Origin: a virus
Length of the DNA: 64,000 nt
Virus record (IMG/VR): IMGVR_UViG_3300010938_000004
Span: 1 to 64,000 of that record
Strand: one strand, 5' to 3'
The notes under the pieces are model-generated. The model did no database searches and was not told the DNA's origin. It saw only the letters and a program-made list of their open reading frames with translations. Shown in pieces: positions 30,800-38,660 of the stretch. Positions within the stretch are counted from its first letter, which is position 1. Each line of letters begins with the position of its first letter. The translations under genes and the position numbers were made by a program.

Positions 30800-31999
30800 T
30801 TACTCCTCTTTTCGAAACCTCAACCCCACCGGAAAGCGCGGCTTGCCGTGCTCTGTCCACCCTTGGAACTGTACCGTCAATTGACGCCCTATGTAAAGAC
30901 CTTTGTCCCGCAGCATGTCGGCCAGCGATGAGCGCAGGCCGCGCATGTTGCAAGTAAAATCCTTGCCGTCTTTTGTGATGCACTTAAACACGGCCTTGCC
31001 GGCCATGCGCCCCTCGCCTTCTACGACGCCCACCACGGTGAACTCCTCATCGTGCATGGTCTTGAGCTTGAGCAAGCTGTGCGTGCGAGCGCCCACGTAA
31101 GGCGCAAATCGATCGCGCAGAATTGCTCCCTCGAAGCCGGCTTCGAGCATCTCTGCCAAGAACTCTTGTGCGCCTTCATGAGAAAGAACGTACCGATCGG
31201 GGACGATCTGTACCAGGTGGGAGACGGGTAGAGCATAATGTATCAGCTCATCCACGATCTCACTGCGCCTAAGATCGTATGTCATCCTTTCCTTGCCAGG
31301 GAAGAATCCGTCAAAGATGTGAAGCGGGATCGAAACAGCCTCCGGATTGGGCTCCTTCCGACGCAGTGCGCTCATCATGTGCTCGAAAAGCATTCCGTGA
31401 CGATAAAGCTCTCCGTCCAGCACGACCTTGAATTCGGGCTTTCGCAGCGGGTTCAGGGTGTTCTCTACGATGCTCTTTACCCCATCCTCGACGTGTGGAC
31501 AGGAGGTGATGGCCTTCCGAGAGCGCGACAGCAGCGTAACCTTGCCTCCATCATAGACGGCCAGACAGCGCATCCCGTCAAGTTTGGGCTGGGCAACACA
31601 TGGCCAGGCGATCTTGTGGGAGAAGTCCTCGTACTTCTCGGCCAGCACGGGCTTGTACCCTCCGACCTCATCCTCCCCGCGCTGAGCCTTTTCCAGGTCA
31701 GTCGTATAGCCGGCCTTGAATTTCTTTTGCCACTTCTGCTTAACCAATGCTTCGGCTTGGTCGCGCACGGAGGTCTCGTTGGAGCGACCGACGTTTTTTC
31801 CGCTCTTCACTTGCACGCGATCTACCTGCAGTTGACCATTAAGCGTTCCATGAGTCGTCACCACATAAGTCAGCACGAGCTGAGCTGGCCACTCATTGAT
31901 AGGAACATGCTCTTCTTCCACCGACACGCGCCACACAGACACGGCCCCGGTCTTGGCCAATTTGTAAAGGGGCGGCAGCTCGAAAAACTTCTTGCTCAT
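30800..31999 (-). CDS. ATP-dependent DNA ligase
   Basis: The 399-residue protein has the nucleotidyltransferase motif AQPKLDGMRCL (K139 is the lysine that takes AMP), motif III region VVLDGELY, GFEGAILRD (motif IV) and LLKLKTMHDEEFTV (motif V, K-x-K). The C-terminal OB-fold follows (GEGRMAGKAVFKCI, then FPVGLRFRKEE). The first 110 residues include a WGR-like start (TGAVSVWRVSVE) not present in the smallest phage ligases. It seals nicks during replication or repair. Its ATG shares a base with the previous stop (TAATG). Confidence 0.85.
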   Translation of the reverse strand: MSKKFFELPPLYKLAKTGAVSVWRVSVEEEHVPINEWPAQLVLTYVVTTHGTLNGQLQVDRVQVKSGKNVGRSNETSVRDQAEALVKQKWQKKFKAGYTTDLEKAQRGEDEVGGYKPVLAEKYEDFSHKIAWPCVAQPKLDGMRCLAVYDGGKVTLLSRSRKAITSCPHVEDGVKSIVENTLNPLRKPEFKVVLDGELYRHGMLFEHMMSALRRKEPNPEAVSIPLHIFDGFFPGKERMTYDLRRSEIVDELIHYALPVSHLVQIVPDRYVLSHEGAQEFLAEMLEAGFEGAILRDRFAPYVGARTHSLLKLKTMHDEEFTVVGVVEGEGRMAGKAVFKCITKDGKDFTCNMRGLRSSLADMLRDKGLYIGRQLTVQFQGWTEHGKPRFPVGLRFRKEE

Positions 32000-32796
32000 T
32001 AGTCCTCCGCCAGAAAGGCCACTTGGTTTTTGAGTGTGTCCCCCAGCCTGCCCTTAAGGATGCTAGGACCACGACTCCGCGGTTGAATGGTGAGCTTTCT
32101 GCAAACTCTTCGAACTACCTTATGGCGCTCTGCCAGCGCATAGGTGTCCGGACTCAATCTGCTCCAGTCCTCTACCGTTAGAAGCTTTTTAGCAATGGGG
32201 CTCAGCTTCTGAGAGATCTCATCCGCTAACTGCATGCGCCGCGCAAACGCACACTGTCGCTTAGTATCACGAGTGACTTCTTTCAGGGCCTCATGATGGA
32301 CGCTCATGTTCGAGCAAGGCGGGATCTTTCTGGCTTTATAGCCGCGAGTCCGCCCCTGATTGTCCATCTTATTTCCGCACCATTTAAGGCGCGAGTAAAC
32401 CCTAGCCTTGATGGTTGAATCTGCCCGAATGACTCGATACAGGCCCGGGTACCGCTTCATGCAGTCGCCAGGGGAAACGATCCCTAGTTTTTGAATTTCG
32501 GCCACAAGTTCATCCGTAGTCAGTTTGCTCCATCTTCCGTATGGCGTCCCATGCCTCGTCAGCGAAACTTTAGCCTGCACCCCAAGAGAGCGCAGGCTCT
32601 TCGAAATCACATCCTCAGCCTGCTTAAGGAGATCCAAGTACCAAAGGCGCCCATAGAACCTGGGATAAAATTTACGCACTGCAGACAGGGAGCCGACTCG
32701 CTCCGGCTGTTCTAGGGCGGCCTTTTGCAGCAACGCGAGCGCAGCATGAGGTGGGTCGCCTGGTCGAAAATTGCTGAATAGTGCGTTGGCTTTCAT
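31999..32796 (-). CDS. Hypothetical basic protein, possibly DNA-binding
   Basis: The 265-residue protein is strongly basic and helical. Segments such as TTDELVAEIQKLGIVSPGDC, then MKRYPGLYRVIRADSTIKAR repeat a helix-turn-helix rhythm (an L-x-x-x-G-x-x-S/T-x-x-D/E pattern), like small DNA-binding repeats. No enzyme motif is found. It sits between the vWA protein and DNA ligase and overlaps both neighbours, so it shares their transcript. Confidence 0.55.
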   Translation of the reverse strand: MKANALFSNFRPGDPPHAALALLQKAALEQPERVGSLSAVRKFYPRFYGRLWYLDLLKQAEDVISKSLRSLGVQAKVSLTRHGTPYGRWSKLTTDELVAEIQKLGIVSPGDCMKRYPGLYRVIRADSTIKARVYSRLKWCGNKMDNQGRTRGYKARKIPPCSNMSVHHEALKEVTRDTKRQCAFARRMQLADEISQKLSPIAKKLLTVEDWSRLSPDTYALAERHKVVRRVCRKLTIQPRSRGPSILKGRLGDTLKNQVAFLAED

Positions 32797-34199
32797 CTCG
32801 CAGCCTTGTGTATGGGTTTAGCCTTGGCGATCGTCCGATACACCTGGCGCATGACCGTGAGTTTGTCCCCATGGAGGTCCACCGGCGCCACCACGTCACA
32901 CCACTCTGTGAGCGACGAAGTCCTTGACTGATCCACCTGCAGGCCAAAGGTGCGCATCCCGCGCGAGCGAAACGCGTCTAGCTTTTGCATAGTGTAAGGG
33001 CTGACTCGATCTTCGCCATCAGTAAGCACCACGAGATCTGCTACCTTGTGATGGACCTTGGCGTTCTTCACCATGCGGCTCAGGCAATGCTCGATAGCCC
33101 GATCGAAGCTTGTTCCTCCGCTTGCGTGAAGCGACAGCACATCACTGGGCTTGATGGTCCAGGCGGCGTCGTTGAACGCCACCACCTCAAAAGGGCGACG
33201 CTGCTGAGCGCAGGCAACCGCCAGGCCCGCGGCCATCGACTTAGCCCACAGCAGGCGCTGCTGGTCCATAGAGCTTGAGCAATCAAGCGCCATCACAACA
33301 GGCCCCATGGCCGACTCGGAGGCCTCGACGGTCTGAATCGGCAGGCGGCCCTCGGCCATCTCCAGAAGGAAGAGATCTTCGTTCATTTCAAGCTTGAACA
33401 GCGCGCTGGGTAGGATCTTCGATAGGTCTGAGCCGAAGGAGATGTCTACCATCTCGCCCGAGCTGTAGGAGTTGGTGAATAAGCACTCAAGCTTAGATGC
33501 AGCTCGTGCACGGCCCATCAGATCAAACAGCTCCAGCAGATTGCGATCCAAGCAAACGGACGGCTCTTTGGCCGCAAACTGAGGAACAGTGTAGTGCTTG
33601 CCAGCCTGCCGGCCGCCAGGAATAGATTTTCCTTGTTCATTGGGGCTCTGGTCCAGCTGCTCAAGCTCGCGCGCGGCAGACATACCAGCCTGCAGGCCCG
33701 CTGCTTGCTCCAGGGCACCTCGCACTGCCTGATTCAGGCCCTCGGAACGCGACCGCTGCTCCTGTTCATCCTTGGGCGGCTTCTGCGTCAGGATCTTAAC
33801 GATCTGCTTCGCAAGCGACAGGACTGACATCGCAGCCACCATCGGGTCCATCAGCGCGCACTCCATCAGGTGCGCCCAGCTATCGGTCTTCGCCAGCTCC
33901 TCAGTAACCTTCTGAGTGGCCTGAGCATGCTCGTCCGCGAACTCGAAGTCTGTTACGCGAGAAGGATTCGACAGCACCTCCTCGGTTTTCCCCACGCTCA
34001 GGACGGCCGCAATGCCCTGACCCACCCGAGTAAGGGTCGTCACCGCTTCCTTGGTGGTCTGTTGCTGGTCGCCCTTCAAGTTGGCGCCAACAAAGACCCG
34101 CTCAGGGCCGCGGCGCTCGATCTGGCGACTCAACACCAGGGCCGTAGACCGTCCAACCAGCACTTCGAGAGGAGATAGGTTTTGACTTTTGTCTTCCAT
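32793..34199 (-). CDS. von Willebrand A (MIDAS) protein, ViaA/CoxE-like
   Basis: The 468-residue protein has VVMALDCSSSMDQQ at about residue 300, the DxSxS metal-ion site of vWA domains. GGTSFDRAIEHCL (the T of MIDAS) and VVLTDGED (the D) follow. The first 280 residues are helical and acidic. This is the layout of ViaA/CoxE-like partners of MoxR AAA+ ATPases, and a MoxR ATPase lies two genes upstream. Together they may act as a chaperone that remodels a metalloprotein or a large complex. The promoter TTGACA-N17-TAGAGT lies seven bases before the ATG. Confidence 0.8.
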   Translation of the reverse strand: MEDKSQNLSPLEVLVGRSTALVLSRQIERRGPERVFVGANLKGDQQQTTKEAVTTLTRVGQGIAAVLSVGKTEEVLSNPSRVTDFEFADEHAQATQKVTEELAKTDSWAHLMECALMDPMVAAMSVLSLAKQIVKILTQKPPKDEQEQRSRSEGLNQAVRGALEQAAGLQAGMSAARELEQLDQSPNEQGKSIPGGRQAGKHYTVPQFAAKEPSVCLDRNLLELFDLMGRARAASKLECLFTNSYSSGEMVDISFGSDLSKILPSALFKLEMNEDLFLLEMAEGRLPIQTVEASESAMGPVVMALDCSSSMDQQRLLWAKSMAAGLAVACAQQRRPFEVVAFNDAAWTIKPSDVLSLHASGGTSFDRAIEHCLSRMVKNAKVHHKVADLVVLTDGEDRVSPYTMQKLDAFRSRGMRTFGLQVDQSRTSSLTEWCDVVAPVDLHGDKLTVMRQVYRTIAKAKPIHKAAR

Positions 34200-34235
34200 G
34201 AGCTTTACTCTATCGTTCTTGACGCGTCATGTCAA
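34200..34235 (-). promoter_or_regulatory. Promoter and operator of the vWA-ligase operon
   Basis: On the minus strand TTGACA, 17 bases, TAGAGT, seven bases, ATG 34199. The -35 is one arm of the inverted repeat TTGACATGACGCGTCAA (34235-34219), extended to TTCTTGAC/GTCAAGAA, which also occurs at 35180 and in a variant form at 29239. Confidence 0.65.
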
Positions 34236-34243
34236 GAACTGAC

Positions 34244-35143
34244 TTATTGAGCGCTGAGCATTCCTCCGGCCAGGCCCAAATCCTGCGCATTCTTGCTGAG
34301 TACGCCGACCGCTACCTCGACTTCTTTGAGCTTGAGCTTAAGATCGTCGGATTTGAACTGGAGCAACTCTGAGTACAGCAGCACGCGCTCCTTGACGTCG
34401 TTGAGGTCGTCGACCCGAGAGGTGACGTAGCGCTCACTGGCGCTCGTGCCCTTATCCTTGACGGCCTTGAGAATGTCTCCCAATTCGGCCTCCACCGAAG
34501 CCGAGAAGCTCTTCCACGCCGCGACGCGCGCCTGCTCGGTGTTGACCACCGGCACCGTACTCACCTCGCAGCCGAATTGCTTGAAAAGCTCCTGGAAAGC
34601 CCGGAACTCTACTTCGTGCGCGGACGGCACGAAGTAGACCCCGCCATTGTCTCGGATGGCGACGCCCTTCAGCCACAGGCGCAGGGCGCGCAGGACCGAC
34701 GTGCGGAGCATGTCCGAGGTGAAGCTCGACTTCAGACTCTCGAACTCTTGCACAATCTGCTCGCGATCGAGACCCTCGACCTTGGCCGTCTTCGTATCCT
34801 TGTCATACACGGCCCTAGTCTCGGTGAAAAACTTGGCTCCCAACTGGTCCTTGTTGATGCTGTCGCTCTCAGACTGGACGATGAGGTATCCCGCTGCCGA
34901 GGCGTCGTCGAGCACCTTGCGGGAAAACACACCCTCTCGGCCCTTGGCCGCCGAACGCACCGCCTTGCTCAGGGCGGACTTTGTCAAGATCTTGGCCAAG
35001 TAGTCCGTCGGGACTCCCGCCGCAGCAAACTTGGCCTCGGCTTCCTCGATGGTGACCCGGAAGCTTCGGATGGTCCAATAGACCACCCACCCCAGAAGCG
35101 GAAAGCCCTCGGCCGACTTAGCGATAGTGATTTTCGTGCTCAT
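34244..35143 (-). CDS. MoxR-associated protein (DUF6744-like)
   Basis: The 299-residue protein starts after AAGGAGGAATC at ATG 35143. It has an N-terminal helix-rich domain, a strand region (GGVYFVP, about residue 170) and a C-terminal coiled coil (SRVDDLNDVKERVLLYSELL). The order and the wording (WLKGVAIRDNGGVYFVPSAH) recall DUF6744 proteins, which I associate with MoxR neighbourhoods. It lies between the MoxR and vWA genes, so it is probably their partner. Confidence in the family name is moderate. Confidence 0.55.
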   Translation of the reverse strand: MSTKITIAKSAEGFPLLGWVVYWTIRSFRVTIEEAEAKFAAAGVPTDYLAKILTKSALSKAVRSAAKGREGVFSRKVLDDASAAGYLIVQSESDSINKDQLGAKFFTETRAVYDKDTKTAKVEGLDREQIVQEFESLKSSFTSDMLRTSVLRALRLWLKGVAIRDNGGVYFVPSAHEVEFRAFQELFKQFGCEVSTVPVVNTEQARVAAWKSFSASVEAELGDILKAVKDKGTSASERYVTSRVDDLNDVKERVLLYSELLQFKSDDLKLKLKEVEVAVGVLSKNAQDLGLAGGMLSAQ

Positions 35144-35170
35144 GATTCCTCCTTGTTCTTCCTGTTCAGG

Positions 35171-35392
35171 CTACTCTTTTTGACGCACTATGTCAAGCAG
35201 CATCTCGCGGGCTTCGTACATGACGGCCGACGCGTGCAAGTACCCGAGTTCTTCTGCTTCGTAAGCCATAATGGAGAGATCGGCGGCAATCTCCTTCGTC
35301 TTCTTGTGGAGAAAGGACCCACGCGGCACCAGTGGTTTGGTGAGAAGCGTGGGTCCCCGACGGGTCAGGAATTTGACAATGCGCTGAATCAC
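35171..35392 (-). CDS. Small hypothetical protein
   Basis: GTG 35392 overlaps the MoxR stop (GTGA), giving 73 residues. The N-terminus is basic (IQRIVKFLTRRGPTLLTKPL). The rest is two helices (KEIAADLSIMAYEAEELGYL, then ASAVMYEAREMLLDIVRQK). Coupling suggests a partner of the MoxR ATPase. The 3' end overlaps the promoter of the next gene. Confidence 0.55.
   Translation of the reverse strand: MIQRIVKFLTRRGPTLLTKPLVPRGSFLHKKTKEIAADLSIMAYEAEELGYLHASAVMYEAREMLLDIVRQKE
35174..35196 (-). promoter_or_regulatory. Promoter and operator of the DUF6744-like gene
   Basis: On the minus strand TTGACATAGTGCGTCAA (35196-35180) is an inverted repeat, TTGAC-N7-GTCAA. Its first six bases are a perfect -35, with TAGCCT 17 bases downstream. 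A leader with AAGGAGG follows. A half-site (TTGACGCAC) also precedes the MoxR gene near 36593-36585. Confidence 0.6.
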
Positions 35393-36531
35393 GGCTGAGA
35401 CACTTTCTTCTGGAGCTGCTTCTGGATGTCGTCCAGCTCTTCGACCAACTTCACGCACTGCTCGCGATTGCTCTTCAAGCCCTGCGTGGTGAAAGGTTCG
35501 ATGGTGCCTCTGGCGTTGCGAATGGCCGTGGATATCTTGAATATGTTGTCTGGGCCCAGGTCCTTCGACGGCATGCCCATGATGGCCTTGAAATCCTCTC
35601 GGATCTGGCCCATCGCCTGCTGAGCCATCAGGAGAGTCTCCTTACCGGACTGCACCACCTTGCCGATCGCCACCGCGATCGCCGGCCGCTGGTCCGGGTC
35701 CGTCCACAGAACGTCCGACAGGATGTTCAGGTGGCCAATCCCGACCTGATTGTCACCGTTCAAATACGCAACCGCCTTCAAGAGGCGGGCCGCCTGAACC
35801 CATCGGCGATCTGACACGTAGATGTCTCCACCGGAAAACTCCTGGCGCAGGCTGAACATGGCCTGGACCACGTCATCCGACAGCGGAATCGTGAGGGCCT
35901 CTTCGCGAGCCGCGGACAGGTCGCTATCGGTGATGACCGTCTCCACGGCCTTCAAGGAGGCGCCCGACAGAATCTGCTCGAAGGAAGAGGCTTTGGTGAT
36001 CGGCTCGACATGGATGCGCACCGCGAAGCGGTCATATAGCGCTGCGAGTTCCGGGCTGGTCGGGATCTCGTTCGAGGCGCCCAGCACCATGCGCAGCGGG
36101 ATGCGCTTGGGCGTGGTCCCATCGAAGAAGACCTTCTCGTTCAGAATGGGAAGCAGAGTGTTCAGGATCGCCGAACTGCCCTTGAAGATCTCGTCCAGGA
36201 AGGCTACATCGGCCTCCGGGAGCTTGTGCGCGGTAACCCGCTCATAACGCCCCTCTTTCAGGAGGGGAAACGAGAGCGGTCCGAACAGCTCTTCGGGCGA
36301 GGTGTGCTTGGTCAGGAGCCACGAGAAGTACCGGCCACTGATCGCCTGGGCGAGAGCGCCGCAGAGCGATGACTTGGCGGTGCCCGGGGGGCCCAACAGA
36401 AAGACGTTCTCGCTGGCCACCAGCGCGGCCACGATCGCCGAGATCGCCTGCTCGCGCTCGGGGAAGCGAGCATTCAGCTCCTCCGCGAGTTTTTGAAACT
36501 TGCTGGTATTATTGTTGTTCTTTTGTTCCAT
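35389..36531 (-). CDS. MoxR-family AAA+ ATPase
   Basis: GGAGAGGGAAAG before ATG 36531 sets the start and gives 380 residues. LLGPPGTAKSS (Walker A, 46-55), ADVAFLDEIFKGSSAILNTL (Walker B and the helix of MoxR proteins), GASNEIPTSPELAALYDRFA (sensor 1, arginine region) and SDRRWVQAARLLKAVA (sensor 2) appear in order. MoxR ATPases pair with vWA proteins to remodel or activate client complexes. The vWA gene and a probable third partner follow directly, so this looks like a complete phage-borne MoxR-vWA set. Confidence 0.85.
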   Translation of the reverse strand: MEQKNNNNTSKFQKLAEELNARFPEREQAISAIVAALVASENVFLLGPPGTAKSSLCGALAQAISGRYFSWLLTKHTSPEELFGPLSFPLLKEGRYERVTAHKLPEADVAFLDEIFKGSSAILNTLLPILNEKVFFDGTTPKRIPLRMVLGASNEIPTSPELAALYDRFAVRIHVEPITKASSFEQILSGASLKAVETVITDSDLSAAREEALTIPLSDDVVQAMFSLRQEFSGGDIYVSDRRWVQAARLLKAVAYLNGDNQVGIGHLNILSDVLWTDPDQRPAIAVAIGKVVQSGKETLLMAQQAMGQIREDFKAIMGMPSKDLGPDNIFKISTAIRNARGTIEPFTTQGLKSNREQCVKLVEELDDIQKQLQKKVSQP

Positions 36532-36727
36532 CTTTCCCTCTCCGTCAGTTTGTCTCAGCCATGAGAATAGCGGGCTTATATGTGGTGCGTCAAGAAGGAA
36601 ATAACGCACTGCCCCGCCGAATGCGCACCTACACTCAGAACACACGAGGCGGGATGGCTAGTTTGTACCTAAAGTGCCGACATTCTTAGTTTTAGATTCT
36701 GAGACCCAGGGTTTACGCCTTGTAGGC

Positions 36728-36742
36728 TATCCTGTTAGAATG
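36728..36742 (+). promoter_or_regulatory. Leaderless promoter, TATCCT six bases before ATG
   Basis: TATCCT (36728-36733), GTTAGA, ATG 36740. There is no Shine-Dalgarno sequence. It is divergent from the MoxR promoter. Confidence 0.55.
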
Positions 36743-37864
36743 AGAGGCAGACCCTCCACCACCGCGGCCTGTGCCTTTTGCGGCAAAGACGAGAAGGACG
36801 CGGCGCTCATACACGGGATCTCTGGCTCCATCTGCTCTTACTGCGCCGCCGTCGCCAAGGAAGCCTTCGACAAGAAAGAGACCGATGCTGAGGTGAAGCT
36901 GGACTTCAAGCCTCGCGATGTCGCTTCCTACCTGGATCAGCACGTAGTTGGACAGGAACACGCAAAGAAGATCCTTTCAGTCGCAGTTTACAACCATCAC
37001 AAGCGTCTGTCTAAGAAGTTGACAACTGGCAAGAGCAATATCTGGCTCATCGGCCCGTCTGGTACAGGCAAGACCCTGATGGCCGAGTTGGTGGCCAAGT
37101 ACGTGGACGTACCCATGGTGAGCATCGACTGCACCACCATTACGGAGGCGGGATACGTGGGCGACGACCCCGAAATGATCGTGGCCAGGCTCTTCAATGC
37201 AGCTAAGCAGGACCACGCTTTAGCATCAAAGGGACTGGTGTTCTTGGACGAGGTTGATAAGCTGGTAGCCAGCAAGAACGACACGACCAGGGACGTTCGC
37301 GGCAGGGGCGTACAGCAGTCGCTTCTGAAGATGATCGAGGGCTGTGACGTTACTTTCAACCCGTCGGGCCGAAAGAAGTCGTCAGGGGAAACTGTGGAAA
37401 CCATCAACACGAAGGACATGTTGTTCATCTTGGGCGGAGCCTTCGTGGGGCTAGATAACGTTCGCACCCGCAAGGGCATGGGCATAGGTCAGAATCCCCA
37501 CAAGACCAAGACAAAGGGCCCTCCTACCTCTGACGAGCTTGTCTCTTACGGCATGATTCCGGAGTTGGTGGGGCGCGTCCCCATCGTAGCTGAGCTTTAC
37601 CCGCTCGGGCAAGCGCAAATGGAGATGATTCTCTCGGTGGTCAAGAACAACCTCCTGTCTCAGTACGCAGAGTTGATGGCCGCGGAGGGGGTGAGCTTGA
37701 CATTCACCCCGGGATTCGTGACCAAGGTTGCGCGCCTGGCACTCAAGAGCAAGGGCGGCGCTCGATCGCTGCGCACCATCATGGAGGCTTCGCTGCTTGA
37801 CTTGATGTACGACCCGGCCACCACCGAAGTGGTACTGGACGAGAAAGACGTGAGGGAGCCATGA
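36740..37864 (+). CDS. clpX: ClpX-like AAA+ unfoldase with altered ClpP-docking loop
   Basis: ATG 36740 gives 374 residues, close to bacterial ClpX minus some N-terminal length. The zinc-binding domain has C11/C14 and C32/C35. GPSGTGKT (105-112) is Walker A, LVFLDEVDK (167-174) Walker B, and AGYVGDD (137-143) pore loop 1. KGGARSLRTIMEASLLDLMY is the sensor 2 helix. The loop that in bacterial ClpX carries I-G-F, needed to dock on ClpP, reads GMGIGQNP (I-G-Q at 249-251). The pore-2 loop reads RDVRGRGVQQ rather than RDVSGEGVQQ. It may therefore unfold proteins without ClpP, or inhibit host ClpXP by mixing. The stop overlaps the next start (ATGA). Confidence 0.85.
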   Translation: MRGRPSTTAACAFCGKDEKDAALIHGISGSICSYCAAVAKEAFDKKETDAEVKLDFKPRDVASYLDQHVVGQEHAKKILSVAVYNHHKRLSKKLTTGKSNIWLIGPSGTGKTLMAELVAKYVDVPMVSIDCTTITEAGYVGDDPEMIVARLFNAAKQDHALASKGLVFLDEVDKLVASKNDTTRDVRGRGVQQSLLKMIEGCDVTFNPSGRKKSSGETVETINTKDMLFILGGAFVGLDNVRTRKGMGIGQNPHKTKTKGPPTSDELVSYGMIPELVGRVPIVAELYPLGQAQMEMILSVVKNNLLSQYAELMAAEGVSLTFTPGFVTKVARLALKSKGGARSLRTIMEASLLDLMYDPATTEVVLDEKDVREP

Positions 37865-38148
37865 CAGGCACCTGCGCACTCAAACTTCTGGCTTTAGTCT
37901 CGGGACTCTGCTTGTCCGCATCCTTATTGAGCATGCACGCCGTCGAAGGCCCAGAGCTACTGTTGGTGTGCATCTTTTTAGTAGTGTCATTCCTGTGGAT
38001 TACGGATTACTTGGCTAACAGGCTATTTGAGAGCGCTATGCAGAGCTGGGAAGAGAAGGTTCCTCCGGCGCCTGCCCCTAAGCCCAAACTACGCCCGACC
38101 AGGACCAACAATCTGGGCCTGCGCCTAGTGAAGGGCGGCAAAAAGTAA
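37861..38148 (+). CDS. Small two-helix membrane protein
   Basis: The 95-residue protein overlaps the ClpX-like gene by ATGA. It has two transmembrane segments (LKLLALVSGLCLSASLLSM and LLLVCIFLVVSFLWITDYL), then a proline- and lysine-rich cytoplasmic tail (PPAPAPKPKLRPTRT). It could be a holin or a membrane anchor for the ClpX-like protein. Only coupling supports the latter. Confidence 0.6.
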   Translation: MTGTCALKLLALVSGLCLSASLLSMHAVEGPELLLVCIFLVVSFLWITDYLANRLFESAMQSWEEKVPPAPAPKPKLRPTRTNNLGLRLVKGGKK

Positions 38149-38166
38149 GGCTTACCTGTTCGATGT

Positions 38167-38196
38167 TAGGATCTCCTCTTCTGGGAGAACTCTAAG
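38167..38196 (+). promoter_or_regulatory. -10-like TAGGAT and RBS hairpin before a tail tube gene
   Basis: TAGGAT (38167-38172) is followed at once by TCTCC...GGAGA (about 38172-38188), a hairpin whose 3' arm is the ribosome binding site of ATG 38198. The sheath gene and the 39461 gene (GAACC/GGTTC) have the same layout. Confidence 0.5.
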
Positions 38197-38197
38197 A

Positions 38198-38656
38198 ATG
38201 CGTCCCCAACTAGCCTCAGCCGCCCGCACCAGAGTAGTGATTAACGGCGTCCCGCGCGCATATATCACGGACTTCTCGGTGTCCGTTCAGGAAAACGTTA
38301 GACAGGTGATTACATTTGGCTCGCCTGCAGCCCGTTCGATCGAGCCTCTCAGCACGTCGTGCTCGGTTCGCATCGGCCGAGTAATCCCACTGAACAACGC
38401 CGATGGCACGCCGGTCAATGCTGGTGTCCACCAAGAAGGCCTGGTTCCTACGATCCAAGACATGATCACCGCCGAGGATATGACGATCGAGATGATCGAC
38501 AAGGTAACCGGCGCAGTCCTGGCCTCGGTTCGCAACTGCCGCCCCACTGGGCACACCCTGTCCATGGCCGGAGCGGCCATTGGCACTCAAAACCTCACCT
38601 TCGTCGGAATTTACGATTCTGCGGGCGACAATTCTCCTGATAAATTAGGCTTTTAA
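38198..38656 (+). CDS. Tail tube-like protein A
   Basis: The 152-residue protein is all strand: TRVVINGVPRAYITDFSVSV, then VRIGRVIPLN, then IEMIDKVTGAVLASVRNCRP and a glycine-rich C-terminus. Two other proteins of similar size and wording are at 39461 and 42400 (shared GRVIPxN and a V-T-G/R-T-x-x-x-x-x-x-x-R turn). Tube proteins stack in hexamers inside the sheath, and a virion with three relatives may use one for the tube and others for its ends or the baseplate. Which is the main tube cannot be told here. Confidence 0.65.
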   Translation: MRPQLASAARTRVVINGVPRAYITDFSVSVQENVRQVITFGSPAARSIEPLSTSCSVRIGRVIPLNNADGTPVNAGVHQEGLVPTIQDMITAEDMTIEMIDKVTGAVLASVRNCRPTGHTLSMAGAAIGTQNLTFVGIYDSAGDNSPDKLGF

Positions 38657-38660
38657 GCCT

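Noticed and set aside
34577-35398. Long plus-strand ORFs opposite the MoxR-vWA genes
   Set aside because: They are antisense shadows of well-supported genes with clear domains on the minus strand.
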